The position numbers and the translations under genes are program-made. Shown here one piece after another: positions 1-11,586 of a stretch of 64,000 nt of DNA; position 1 is the first letter of the stretch; each line of letters starts with the position of its first letter. This stretch comes from Phaeosaccion multiseriatum. Lineage: Eukaryota > Ochrophyta, other classes. The stretch covers positions 7,068,001 through 7,132,000 of the forward strand of contig OZ218950.1 in assembly GCA_965112735.1 (NCBI GenBank), read 5' to 3'. Below the pieces are notes generated by a model. That model worked only from the letters and a program-made list of their open reading frames with translations. It was not told the origin of the DNA and searched no databases.

Positions 1-3000
1 CGTCCTCCTCCCCCGAGAGGCTTGACCAGATCGGGCTCCACCATTCGCTCCTTCTCGCCATCGTCATAGTCGATGTCACAGGTGCCATCTCTGTGAATGC
101 GAGCAATACGGCCCTTGTAGAAGCGTCCCTTGCCTCGGTAGTTGCACTCGACCTTCATGCCCTCCTCCAGCTTGCCTCCTCCTCGTCCTCCTCCGCCTCC
201 TCCTCCTCCTCCCCCGAGAGGCTTGACCAGATCGGGCTCCACCATTCGCTCCTTCTCGCCATCGTCATAGTCGATGTCGCAGGTGCCATCTCTGTGAATG
301 CGAGCAATGCGGCCCTTGTAGAAGCGTCCCTTGCCTCGGTAGTTGCATTCAACCTTCATGCCCTCCTCCAGCTTGCCTCCGCCTCCGCCGCCTCCTCCTC
401 CTCCCCCGAGAGGCTTGACCAGATCGGGCTCCACCATTCGCTCCTTCTCGCCATCGTCATAGTCGATGTCGCAGGTGCCATCTCTGTGAATGCGAGCAAT
501 ACGGCCCTTGTAGAAGCGTCCCTTGCCTCGGTAGTTGCACTCGACCTTCATGCCCTCCTCCAGCCTTCCTCCTCCTCCTCCTCCTCCTCCTCCTCCTCCT
601 CCTCCACCCCCGAGAGGCTTGACCAGATCGGGCTCCACCATTCGCTCCTTCTCGCCATCGTCATAGTCGATGTCGCAAGTGCCATCTCTGTGAATGCGAG
701 CAATACGGCCCTTGTAGAAGCGACCCTTGCCTCGGTAGTTGCACTCGACCTTCATGCCCTCCTCCAGCTGGCCTCCTCCTCCTCCTCCTCCTCCGCCGCC
801 GAGAGGCTTGACCAGATCGGGCTCCACCATTCGCTCCTTCTCGCCATCGTCATAGTCGATGTCGCAAGTGCCGTTTCTGTGAATGCGAGCAATACGGCCC
901 TTGTAGAATCGTCCCTTGCCTCGGTAGTTGCATTCAACCTTCATGCCCTCCTCCAGCTTGCCTCCGCCTCCGCCGCCTCGTCCTCCTCCCCCGAGAGGCT
1001 TGACCAGATCGGGCTCCACCATTCGCTCCTTCTCGCCATCGTCATAGTCGATGTCGCAGGTGCCATCTCTGTGAATGCGAGCAATGCGGCCCTTGTAGAA
1101 GCGTCCCTTCCCTCGGTAGTTGCACTCGACCTTCATGCCCTCCTCCAGCTTGCCTCCTCCTCGTCCTCCTCCGCCTCCTCCTCCTCCTCCCCCGAGAGGC
1201 TTGACCAGATCGGGCTCCACCATTCGCTCCTTCTCGCCATCGTCATAGTCGATGTCGCAGGTGCCATCTCTGTGAATGCGAGCAATGCGGCCCTTGTAGA
1301 AGCGTCCCTTGCCTCGGTAGTTGCACTCGACCTTCATGCCCTCCTCCAGCTTTCCTCCTCCTCCTCCTCCTCCTCCGCCGCCGAGGGGCTTGACCAGATC
1401 GGGCTCCACCATTCGCTCCTTCTCGCCATCGTCATAGTCGATGTCGCAAGTGCCGTTTCTGTGAATGCGAGCAATACGGCCCTTGTAGAAGCGTCCCTTG
1501 CCTCGGTAGTTGCACTCGACCTTCATGCCCTCCTCCAGCTTTCCTCCTCCTCCTCCTCCTCCTCCGCCGCCGAGAGGCTTGACCAGATCGGGCTCCACCA
1601 TTCGCTCCTTCTCGCCATCGTCATAGTCGATGTCACAGGTGCCATCTCTGTGAATGCGAGCAATGCGGCCCTTGTAGAAGCGACCCTTGCCTCGGTAGTT
1701 GCACTCGACCTTCATGCCCTCCTCCAGCTTTCCTCCTCCTCCTCCTCCTCCTCCGCCCCCGAGAGGCTTGACCAGATCGGGCTCCACCATTCGCTCCTTC
1801 TCGCCATCGTCATAGTCGATGTCGCAAGTGCCATCTCTGTGAATGCGAGCAATACGGCCCTTGTAGAATCGTCCCTTGCCTCGGTAGTTGCATTCAACCT
1901 TCATGCCCTCCTCCAGCTTGCCTCCGCCTCCGCCGCCTCCTCCTCCTCCCCCGAGAGGCTTGACCAGATCGGGCTCCACCATTCGCTCCTTCTCGCCATC
2001 GTCATAGTCGATGTCACAGGTGCCATCTCTGTGAATGCGAGCAATGCGGCCCTTGTAGAAGCGTCCCTTGCCTCGGTAGTTGCACTCGACCTTCATGCCC
2101 TCCTCCAGCCTTCCTCCTCCTCCTCCTCCTCCTCCTCCTCCTCCTCCTCCTCCACCCCCGAGAGGCTTGACCAGATCGGGCTCCACCATTCGCTCCTTCT
2201 CGCCATCGTCATAGTCGATGTCGCAAGTGCCATCTCTGTGAATGCGAGCAATACGGCCCTTGTAGAAGCGACCCTTGCCTCGGTAGTTGCACTCGACCTT
2301 CATGCCCTCCTCCAGCTTTCCTCCTCCTCCTCCGCCTCCTCCTCCTCCCCCTCCGCCTCCTCTTCTCCCTCGCCCTCCTCCTTCCCCTTCGCTTTCCTCA
2401 TCTATCCTCTCCCTTGGCACTTGGGTCTCTTTCGCTCCGTCGTCATACTTTATGTCATAAGTTCCATTCAGCCACGCACGCGTCACAAGCCCCTTGAGGT
2501 ACTTGCCCTTTCCTCGGTAGGCGGCAGACACGCGTGCGCCTGTCTTGAGTGGTTTGCCCTCCGATGATGAACCCTTTTTGTTCTCCAAGTGGCGAAGGTC
2601 TCCCTCGGCCACGGCTCGTTCCTCGTCTCCATCCTTGTACTGCACATGGTAGCTGCCGTCCCTGTTTCGTCTAGCAATTCTACCCTGATACCACCTGCCC
2701 TTCCCTCGGTAGTTGGCCTCCACCTTGTCACCCTCTTCGAACGAGTCGGTGGCCGAGCCCTGGTCCCCATCCTCTCCAAACAGCGACGAACCGGCCGAGT
2801 CGCTGTCATTTCCAGCGCCCCTCTTCCCCAGCCCCCTCTTGCTCACACTCCTTCGCCTCGTCGTGGAGCGTTCCTCGGAGCGGCCCCTGCCTGCCTCACG
2901 GTCCCTCCTACCGCCGCCGCCGGACAAGAGCCTTACGTGTTCCGGTTTGACTCCATCCTCCTCGTCGCCGTCGTCAAAGGTCACCCTTAGAGTGCCATCC

Positions 3001-3080
3001 CGCTTGACAGCCGCGACTTTGCCCTTGAACCAGTGCCCCTTGCCCATGTAATTCGCCTCCACCGCATCGCCCTTCTTCAC
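1..3080 (-). repeat. Tandem Tudor-like coding repeats, 12 near-identical plus 3 divergent units
   Basis: Twelve units of about 190 bp lie between 15 and about 2330; the VKPL coding motif recurs near 15, 211, 403, 613, 805, 997, 1196, 1381, 1570, 1762, 1950 and 2158. Each encodes a core beginning KVECNYRGKGRFYKGRIARI and ending DYDDGEKERMVEPDLVKPL, followed by a Gly-rich linker of variable length written in (TCC/GGA)n. Three more diverged units sit upstream in the protein at about 2420-2560 (YRGKGKYLKGL), 2610-2745 (YRGKGRWYQGRIARR) and 2940-3080 (YMGKGHWFKGKVAAV). The near identity of the 12 distal units suggests recent expansion or homogenisation. Assembly may have collapsed or expanded such a region. 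Confidence 0.85.
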
Positions 3081-6000
3081 ACCACCGTCCGCCCCTCCTC
3101 CTCCTTCACGTTCTCCGCCGTCTGACAAGTCCCTCCTCCCCCCCCTCCTCCCCCCCCCCCGACTCGCTGCACCACCTTTCCTACTGCCGCGCCCGTTACT
3201 CGGCTCGTCCGTGCTGTACTCATCTACATCGCTTCGGTCCCCTTGTCCTCCTCCTCCCCGCCCGCGTCCACGACGGTCGCTCTGCCGGTCCCTCGCTCTG
3301 TCGCCGTCGCGATGGTGATACCCCGGCCTCACTCCTCTCCCCCTGCTGCTGCTCGCCTCTCTGCCTCCTCTCCCCTCCCTTCTCCTGGAACGACTTCGCT
3401 GACCACCCCTTCCTCCCTCTCCTCCTCCTCCCGACGAGCCCCAATCAGCACGGTCGTACTCGTCGTCGAAGCCGCTACCCGCCGCATCTCGAGAGCGCGA
3501 AGGACTACTGTACCTCCCCGAGAGTGGACGACGCGAGGAGCCCCTCCTGCGTGAGCCCCATCCGTCGCGTCCGTCGCCTTCGAAATCGTCACCGTCCGAG
3601 TAGTATCCGTCATAGCCGCCGCCACCTCCTCCTCCTCCTCCTCCTCCTCCAGCTCTTCTCGCCCCCCGCCCCCTTCGCATGTTTCCGGCCCCGCCTCGCC
3701 CTCTCCTCCAACCCCGCTCAGACCCTCCCCCCATGGAGCGCGCGAAGACGCCCTCGTCGTCCTCCCCCTCATTAAAAAACTCGAAACTGTCGTCGTCCTC
3801 GTAACCGTCACTGCCATAACCATAGCTGTGGTGGCGGTTGTGGTGATATCCTCTCCTCCCTCTCCCACCCCCATCTCCACCCGCTCTCCCTCTCCCCCCG
3901 AGCGCGGCCCCTAGTGACCCCGCCCTCGCCCTCCCCCTCCTTGTCTTCGGTGGCGTGAAGCCCGCAAGGTTGGTATCGCCGCCCCCGCCGGAACCTGTCT
4001 GCAGGCCGAGGGCAGCCATGGCTCGGAGGAACTCGAAGAAGGCAATGTCCCTCCTCAGCCCAAAGAACTTTCGACTCCGAAGGTAGCGACTCATGTGCCC
4101 GCGCGGGGCCGTGCAGCCAACCTCAGTGAGCGCCTGCACGCACTCGTTAGCCGTGATAAGGTCGCTCACTGCGAAGCGATCGAACGTCTTCTTGGTCTCC
4201 GCCAGGCGCTTGACGCTCTGCAGCGCTGCGAGGGCCTCCGAGTCGTCGTACTGGGCAGATGAGTCTTCTTCTTCTTCGTCGTCGTCGTCGTCGGATTCAT
4301 CACCGTCGTCGGACTCCCCGTGGCGCCCCCTCCTCTTCCTCCTCCCCCTCCTCCTCCTCCTCGCCGGCTTGTGATCGTTGTTGTTGTTCTTGCTACTCTC
4401 CTCATCCTCCGGCGAGCCACTGGCCTTTCCAAGGAGGTCCTTCACCGACGGGCCTCCCTCCCTCTTGCTCAGCCGCACATGGCCGCTACTTGTCAACTCC
4501 ATGCCCCGATTCTTGGCCACGTCACCGCCCCCACTCCCAACGTCATCCCCCGCCCCGTCTCCGAGACGAATGTCTGGGTCTTGGCCCACAAAGAGCGCCG
4601 AGTACGCCGCTGTGAAGTCCACGAAGCTGACCCCCCGCTTGTCGAGCTCCCTGTCCTTGAGGAAGGTCTGCACCTCAGGACTGTTTACATCCCTACCCAT
4701 TCGCTCAAAGGCCCTCCGACACTCGCCAGCTGTGAGTTCCCCGGACCCCTCCCCAGCAGCGTCGTACCGATCAAACACCACCTTGAGCTTGGTGATAAGG
4801 CGGACGCGATCCGTGTCTAACGCACGCACAAACTCATCCATGTGAGTGTACGTAAGGAGCCCGGCCTTACCCGTTCCCACACCCGTTGCCCGGGCTTCCT
4901 TCTCCCGGAGGCGATCGATGCCCATGAGTAGTCTTCTTCTATGCAAAGGGTGCTCCACATGCAGCAGCTCGCGAAGGTCTCCTTCCTCGAGATTGAGCAG
5001 CAACGCCCCATCCACTTTGGCTCGCATGAACTCCGCTCGGTACTCGGGCATGCCAGCCACATCGACCACCCAATTGGCCACCTGCCGCGTGTCCCACTGC
5101 CCAGCGTCGGCCTCTGCGTCTCTGTTGGCTCGCACGATGGCGTCGTCTCGCAGGGTGGCGGCGGTGGGCAAGAGGGACTCCGTGGCCGGCATCATGGGAA
5201 AGAGCTCGTGCGTGCTGACGGCCTTGACCTGCATGTCACGGTTCACGAGGTAGACCGGGAAGTCTCCGTACTCGGCGAGAAATTGCCGGCTCGAGCCCTC
5301 AGGGACGGGGAAGTCCACGTGCGTGTCGCTGTGTGTGTGCGTGCGTGCGTGCGTGCGTGCGTGTATGCGTGTGTGTGTATGTGCATGCGGAGGATAAGGG
5401 GAAAAGAAAGAGCGAAGAAAGAGGTTGTCAGATTTACATGCACACACCATGTGGAACGGGTGTGTGTGTGTGTGTGTTGAAAAGGGAGAAGGAACGAACG
5501 ACCCACCGAACGAACCACCCACGCGCCCATCCACCCACTGACTTACTACCCACGCACCTGACGAGCACAAGGGCCTTGAATCGTGTCTCCCCCTCACTCA
5601 CGGCCTTGAGCAGCGTGGTCCGCTCGGCAGGCACGTTGAGCTCGGGCATGGTGCTGGATACGACGTTACAGCCCTCGTACACCTTTCCGGTCGTAGTCAG
5701 GAGGGCGGCCCCCAGGGCGGAGACCTGCCCTCCCTTGCTGTGTGCCCCTTCGCAGGCGTGGAAAGCGGCGTCAATGAGCTCCTCCAGCACTGTCATACCT
5801 GTGTCTCCACATGCCTGTGGGTGTAACAGAGAGAAGGAAAGGAGGGAGGACGGGAGGGAGGGAGGGAGTAAGAGACGGAGGGAGAATGGAAGGAAGGAAG
5901 GAAGGAAGGAAGGAAGGAAGGAAGGAAGGAAGGAAGGAAGGAAGGAAAGGGAAGTACGACATACACGGCCCCGTTAGTACATACCTGCAAGCCCGCGAAG

Positions 6001-7109
6001 GTCTTGGTGTACGTGTCGTGGTGCCCCGCGGCAGATCGGGAGAAGCTGTGGTGAGCCCCTCCCTCTCCTCCTCCTCCTCCTGCTCCACCATCGCCACCCG
6101 ACGCTGCGGAGAGTAGAGAGGAGGGTGACGCGAAGATTGTGAGGGGCGGTCTGCTGCTCGCTACCAAGTCACGAAGGGCCACCGCTCCCTCGGCGTTGAT
6201 GACGTTGCTGCTACTGCCGTTGCGGCTGGGAGGGCTTCCGGCGTGCGTGCGCTGGTTGCTGCTCCGGCTGTGGCTAGTGGGACTTCGGCTGCGGCTGTGA
6301 TTGTTGCTGCTTTGGCGTCGCCCGTCGGGACTGGACCTGCTACGGGGTGAGCCCCTCCGCTTCCCATTGCGAGAGCCGGGGCGTGAAGAAGGACTTGAGG
6401 CATCGCGAGGGAAGAACTCCCCCGTCCCTTCTGCTGCCACTGCCCCCGCGGCGTCTGCTGCCGCTGCCTCGGCCGCCTCGTACAGTAAGACCCGTCTACT
6501 CGGGCTTCCGGGGCCGCGTGACGGGGAAGCAGCAGCTTGCTCCTGCTTGTCCAGGAGCATCTTCATCGTGATGGAGTTGTAGCTCGCGGAGTTGAGCAGA
6601 TAAAGAGCGTTCTTCCCCTGCGCGTACGGAACCAAGCTGTCGTCTACACCTTCCGGTCCCTCCCCGCTTCTCGAGTCGCCCATCCTGCCCCTATTGCTGC
6701 TGGTTGGCCCACCTCGCTTGGGAGAGAGGGAGCGAGTGAGGGCCCGCACCACCCTCACGCTCGTGGGGCTCCTACTTCTCCGGTGAGGAGAGAGGGACGC
6801 CTGCACCTCCTCAGGCAGCATCCTCCGAGCCAGGCCGAGAACCTGCGTGTTGCAAGGAAGGGGGAAGGGCAAGATGGGAGAGGGAAGAGGACTTTTTGGT
6901 GTGAGAGGGGTTTGTCGGAGGAAGGCCTACTGCACGCCTACCTCAACGGCAAATGCCGTAGCCCTCACCTGAGCGGACTTCTCCAGCGACCTGGCGCAGA
7001 GTGGACTTGGAGGACCAGTCATCCCTCCAGCAATCGCCATGTTGCCCTTTAACGACGATAATCCCGTTTCGCCGTCCGGCCCATATGCCTGTTTGAGTTT
7101 CCGTTTCAT
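1..7109 (-). CDS. Giant multidomain protein: inactive-looking cytidine deaminase fold, SAM, EF-hand-like pairs and a Tudor-like repeat array (3' end outside window)
   Basis: Model: complement(join(<1..5328, 5558..5814, 5985..6842, 6969..7109)). It starts at a true ATG (7107-7109); donors and acceptors are GT-AG and the joins keep frame. About 2,190 residues lie in the window and no stop is reached. Residues ~48-333 are Ser/Arg-rich. Residues ~342-465 follow T-type cytidine deaminase, with GAALLTTTGKVYEGCN, PAERTTLLKAVSEGE and GDFPVYLVNRD, but the zinc-ligand positions are changed: C-A-E is P395-A-E397, and P-C-G-x-C is P428-E-G-S-S432. A SAM domain follows at ~497-562 (core ANWVVDVAGMPEYRAEF), then an EF-hand pair at ~602-664 and a degenerate pair at ~785-865. 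Gly/Arg/Ser linkers lead into Tudor-like units from ~1168. Exon 4 was checked at several points and stays open through the poly-C and TCC tracts. Domain identities are by eye. Binding of modified histones or nucleic acid by the Tudor units is inference. Confidence 0.8.
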
Positions 7110-7658
7110 GTCCCCCTCATCTCTTACAGCTCGGGTTTTTTTTGAAGAAGACAGGAAAAAAGCAGAAAAGAGCGGGCAGATATGCGCGTTCTTCCTCGAG
7201 AACTGGTTATCGTTGCAGCAGTGCTCGGCAGAAGCAGCGCACTCCCTACTTCTAATCTTCCTGCACTGAATTGCTTACTACAGGCGCCGTTGAAGGAAGG
7301 TGGGTGGAAGGGGATATGTTGAGGAAGTGTCTAGCACGGCACATGAGCTTGCATTGAAGATCATTGCCACGCACCGCTTTCGCCATCATTATGTATCTAA
7401 ACTGTCTGCAACACTTTCTGTGTCATGTCCTCGACAGCACCAGCGGTGTACGCTCCTCACAGATCTTCATTAGCGCAGCGGGTGCGTACAAGTAGCGGTC
7501 GTTCCTCCTGAATCTCCCGTCTAGCCTCGTCCTTCCCCTCGTCCTGCTCCTGCTCCTGCTCCTCCTCCTTCGCTTCCTCCTACAACATCTGCCAACCCTC
7601 TTTTTAGATTCTCCTCACCTAATTGCCCGTCATCTGGCACCATGGCTCTGATCGCGAC
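7110..7658. promoter_or_regulatory. Divergent intergenic region between the Tudor-repeat gene and the TspO-like gene
   Basis: About 550 bp separate the two start codons, which point away from each other, so both promoters must lie here. The sequence is less GC-rich than the flanking exons, with a T8 run at 7137-7144 and an A-rich stretch after it. I see no convincing TATA box and no further coding exon. Confidence 0.4.
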
Positions 7659-8922
7659 ATGCACCAGGTGCTCCGCATCGGGCGAGGAGGCGGTAGCGAG
7701 GCAGGAAGCCCCCCCTCATCAGAGAAGGCAGCAGTGGGTAGAGTAATGGGTGTTCCCTCCGGAGGCGCGTCCAAGGCCGACATCGGTGAGTCGGTTTGGC
7801 AATGCTCTTCACAGTGCCCAGCAAGAGTAGTGCCATGTCCCCCTCCCCTGAACCTTCTCTCACCAAAACTTGGCTTCGACCTCCACCTCTACATACGTAT
7901 AGGCCATGCTGCCCGCATCGTGGTGGATCTGGTCTCGGAGACAGCAATCCTGCTGGGCCTGCTGCAGGTAGCCTTGGTGGTACTCCCTGCAAAGCTCGGG
8001 GATGAGATCACGGAGAGCAGCCTCAAGATTATCCAGCTGGTCACGTGGGGCGTTGTTGCGTTTCTGAGCTCCCTCTTCGGCCTCAAGCCCACGGAGTGGC
8101 TGTCTAGCCGCTTGCAGCTGCTCAACTGGGAGCAAACCATCAATGAGAACTTCTACGACTCGCTCAAGAAGCCTCGGTGGCACCCACCAAAGTGGTAAGT
8201 GGTACGGTCTTGATTTCTCTCCTTGCTCCGCTCGCTTGTGTTTCTTGTAAGTTTACCTCTTGATGCCTCTCTTTTCGCGCGGTGTTGCTTATCACACCCT
8301 CTCCTCCTGGTCGAAACTACAACTCACCCCCACACACACGCACACACGCAATAGCACCCCCACACATCCGCTTGTGCATGACACCCCTGTCCTGACACCC
8401 CTGTCCCGCTGCTCCAGGCTGTTCCCTGTGATGTGGATCCCGCTCAAGATGCTGCAGGTTTTCTCGTGCTACGGGGTGTGGCGAGAGTGCGGAGACAACG
8501 TCCTAGCGCCGTCCATTGTCACCTTCCTCGTATACAAGTGCCTGGGGGATATCTGGAATAAGGTCTGTTTTGGTTTGTTTTGCCTTGTTGTCGAACGACA
8601 ACACACCTTGTTCTAGGTGAAGCCCCCGTGTCCATTGTCGGTGTCTTTTCGCATCTGTCAAGCTGACTAGTCATTGAATACTTACGCTACCGGCATCTCC
8701 CCCCCCCCCGCCCCCCCCCGCCAGGTATTCTTCGAGCGCCAGTTGCTCGGGTGGGGGGCCGCTGTAATCTCCGCCTACTGGCTCGTCCTTGTATCGGCCG
8801 TGGCTCTCTTCAACGAGGTCAGCCCCGCGTCTGCCGCCCTCCTCGCGCCCACGGCTCTGTGGGTGACAGTGGCCGGTACTTTGAACATCAGTATTTGGAG
8901 ATTAAACCGCAAGACGGCATGA
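7659..8922 (+). CDS. TspO/MBR (translocator protein)-like membrane protein
   Basis: Model: join(7659..7785, 7903..8194, 8418..8562, 8725..8922), 253 residues, all introns GT-AG and frame-preserving. Intron 1 is 117 bp, an exact multiple of three with no stop in frame, so its retention would not break the frame. The second half reads like TspO/MBR: SLKKPRWHPPKWLFPVMW matches the conserved Pro/Trp loop before helix 3, and the C-terminus (PTALWVTVAGTLNISIWRLN) matches the last helix with its W...LN..I..LN pattern. Upstream are two hydrophobic segments (around AILLGLLQVALVVLP and IIQLVTWGVVAFLSSLFG). The protein is longer than the usual 160-200 residues of the family. TspO proteins bind porphyrins and sterols in mitochondrial, plastid or ER membranes; that role is inferred here. 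The start could instead be the ATG at about 7746. Confidence 0.6.
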
Positions 8923-9287
8923 TTCTGATGTGATGATGATGCTTTGTTCGTGCGATTGGCTGCCAAGCAAGGGCCTAGTGAAGCCGTGAGGCGAGAGCCC
9001 CTAGAGGCTGTAGAGCAAGGGATTTAGAGAGAAAGAGAGAGAGAGAGAGAGAGAGGAGTCACTCAGTCAAAGAGGAATGATGATAATATATCACAAGGCG
9101 GGCGAAGGGAAAAAAAAAAAAAAAAAAAAAAGCCTGCGTGTTCTGTGAAGGGTTACGTTACGGAGAACCAACTGCCGCAGGAGGTGACTTTCCCCCCTCT
9201 CTTTCTGTAAAGTTTACCTCTCTTTCTGTAATATATATTTAACCCTCTCTTTCTTTTACCCCAACCTCTCTGTAGAAGGATAGAGCA
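8923..9287. other. 3' flank and intergenic spacer
   Basis: Contains a (GA)n run near 9028-9055, a 21-base A tract at about 9111-9131 and a partly duplicated pyrimidine motif (CCTCTCTTTCTGTAA twice, 9198-9230). No coding exon was seen. The A tract could be a retroposed poly(A) tail or simple slippage. Confidence 0.5.
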
Positions 9288-11523
9288 ATGGGAAAATATC
9301 CAGAAACGGAGGATGGGGAAGATGGCCCTCTCCGCCCGCTCAGCAACTCTGAAGCGAACCACGAGGAGGACAATAAGCAAGACATACTGGTGCCGAGGGG
9401 GACACACCTCAAGTTCGTGTATGGGCTGAGGTGTGGCAGCCCACAGTCACCCATCACTGCTCTCAGCACGCGGGGGGACAAGAGCAGGATACTGAACAAA
9501 GACAGGCCCAGGGTGAAAGAGAAGAAGCAGATGCAGCTAGGTGGGGCGGCTTCTGCCGTGATGGATGCCATCGCTTCCGCGAAGACTAAGAAAGCCACTG
9601 CGGAAGCAGCAGCCAAAGCGGCAGCAGCAACAGCGAAAGCGGCCAGCAAATACCCTTTCGACCCAGTCTTCTGTCCCTCGTCCCCGTCAAAACGGCGGCC
9701 GAACCTGCACCAATTGCTTGACGAGGACAGCGACAGCAGCTTCGACGAAGGCGACGCTGGATCTGATGTTTGGAACCGCAGTAGTGGAGCACTACTCGGG
9801 GGAGGCCTCGGAGCCCCCCATAGTGGAGCAGGTGTGAGGAAAAGCACCGGCACAAAGGCCACGAAGCGGCAGAGGAGCCAGATATTCGACGAAGGTGTGC
9901 GGGACTTTTTGCAGAGGAAGGGATTGGAGCGGCACCGCCCACGTGTGCCCACCTTCAGAGCCTTCAGCAACGGTGACGACTTGTACTCTCGCTACGCCCT
10001 GAAGGAGCCCCATGGCAACGAATACGGCGGGGGCGGAGGAAGGGACGATGACTGTGCTACTACCAGTCTGTCAGTCAGTCTGGGCGGATGCAGGCACAGA
10101 ATGGTAACCAGCGCGAGTGCCCCCTCTGGGCTCCGGTTGGGCTCGTCCTCACCCACCCGGGGACCCTCCCGACAGGCTTTACAGATGGCGAGGAAGAAGA
10201 AGGATCTCCACGTGCAGCTGCAGGGGGCGCTGGCGGCCGTCGAGGAGCTGCTCGTCGCTGAGCGGGAGAGCGCAGAGAGGGGCAGGCAAGCAGAGGCGGT
10301 AAGGAGGGGCAGACGATTGCGGCAGCGAATGGCGGAGAAGGAAAGACGGAAAGCACTGGAGGAGAAGGAGGCATTTGAGAGAAGCCGCAGAAGCCGTGTC
10401 GGGGGGAAGCGGAGCGGAGGAGGAGGAGGAGGAGGAGGAGGAGGAGGAGGAGGAGGAGGAGGAACCGACTGTGACAGCCCTTCTCGTGCTGCTGCTCCTG
10501 CTGCTGATCGGACGGTGAAGCCAAGCCCCTCAGGAGGCGGGGCCTGGGCAAAGCTGGGCATGGCCTTGGGCTCCGACAAGTTCTCCAAGCTCAGGAGTCT
10601 TGCCAAGACGCCCTCTGCACACCAAGGGCAAGGCCTGTCGTCGGCTCTGCTCAGTGCCAGGGCTGGGCAGCCCAACGGACAAGCCTCTGGGGGGGACGAG
10701 GAGCGGCCTCATACGGAGGGCGGCCGCAGAGGCGGATGGAAACCCTCGAAGGGCTTCCTCCACCTCCTCACCACAAACGCCTGTCGCTCCTCCTCCTCCT
10801 TGCACAAGGAGAGCTGCTCTACTGCAGCCGCAGGAGAGGCAGGGGCGGGAGGCCGGGCGGATGAAGGGAGAACACAGCGGCGCGGACGTGAGAAGCAGCC
10901 AGGGGAGCCGCAGCAGCAGTGGTCCGCTCTGCTATCCCTTCCTCCGTCCGTCGCTGGCCCCCTGAAGTCACGGAGGTACCTCCGCGCACGCAGCCGGCAA
11001 GAGGCCGAGAGGAGGATTGACTTTGCGGCAGGAGTGACCACTGAAAAGGCCAACTTCGCAGATACCGTGCACCGTGCGGCGATGGCAGCCAACGCCATCT
11101 GCAGGCAGATGGGCATCGCCAAGCAGTTTTTCGTGAGGGGTGTCGGACGGGACATTCACGTGCTTATTACACAACAAGAGGAGGAGGGGGAGGAGGAGGA
11201 GGAGGAGAGGGGGGTTGATGATGGCCCTGTGACCCGAGCATCCACCCGCTCTACCGTGAACGTGAGTCCGTACCTGTTCTTGAGAGAGCACTCGCGACTT
11301 CTGCGCCAATACAAGCTTCGGATTCGGACACACCATCGCAAACCTGGGTCTGGCGCCATTGGAGCTGCGGTGGCAGTAGACGGGCAGGACACGATGCAAG
11401 AGACACAGCGGGCACAGGAGAGAGACGGAAGGAGGAGGGCCCCGTCGAGGGAGGCTGGCCTAGAGGCGGCGAGCGCAGCTGTGCACTACCTTGCCAACAC
11501 GATGCGAGGACTTGCCTTGCACT

Positions 11524-11586
<63 letters not shown>

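Noticed and set aside
93-2567. 824-codon plus-strand ORF over the Tudor array
   Set aside because: It starts at GTG and is the antisense shadow of the minus-strand Tudor repeats, whose reading gives a recognisable domain and continues into EF-hand and SAM domains.
3329-3880. 183-codon minus-strand ORF with poly-Glu
   Set aside because: Different frame from the giant gene; the giant gene's frame is open here and links coding domains on both sides.
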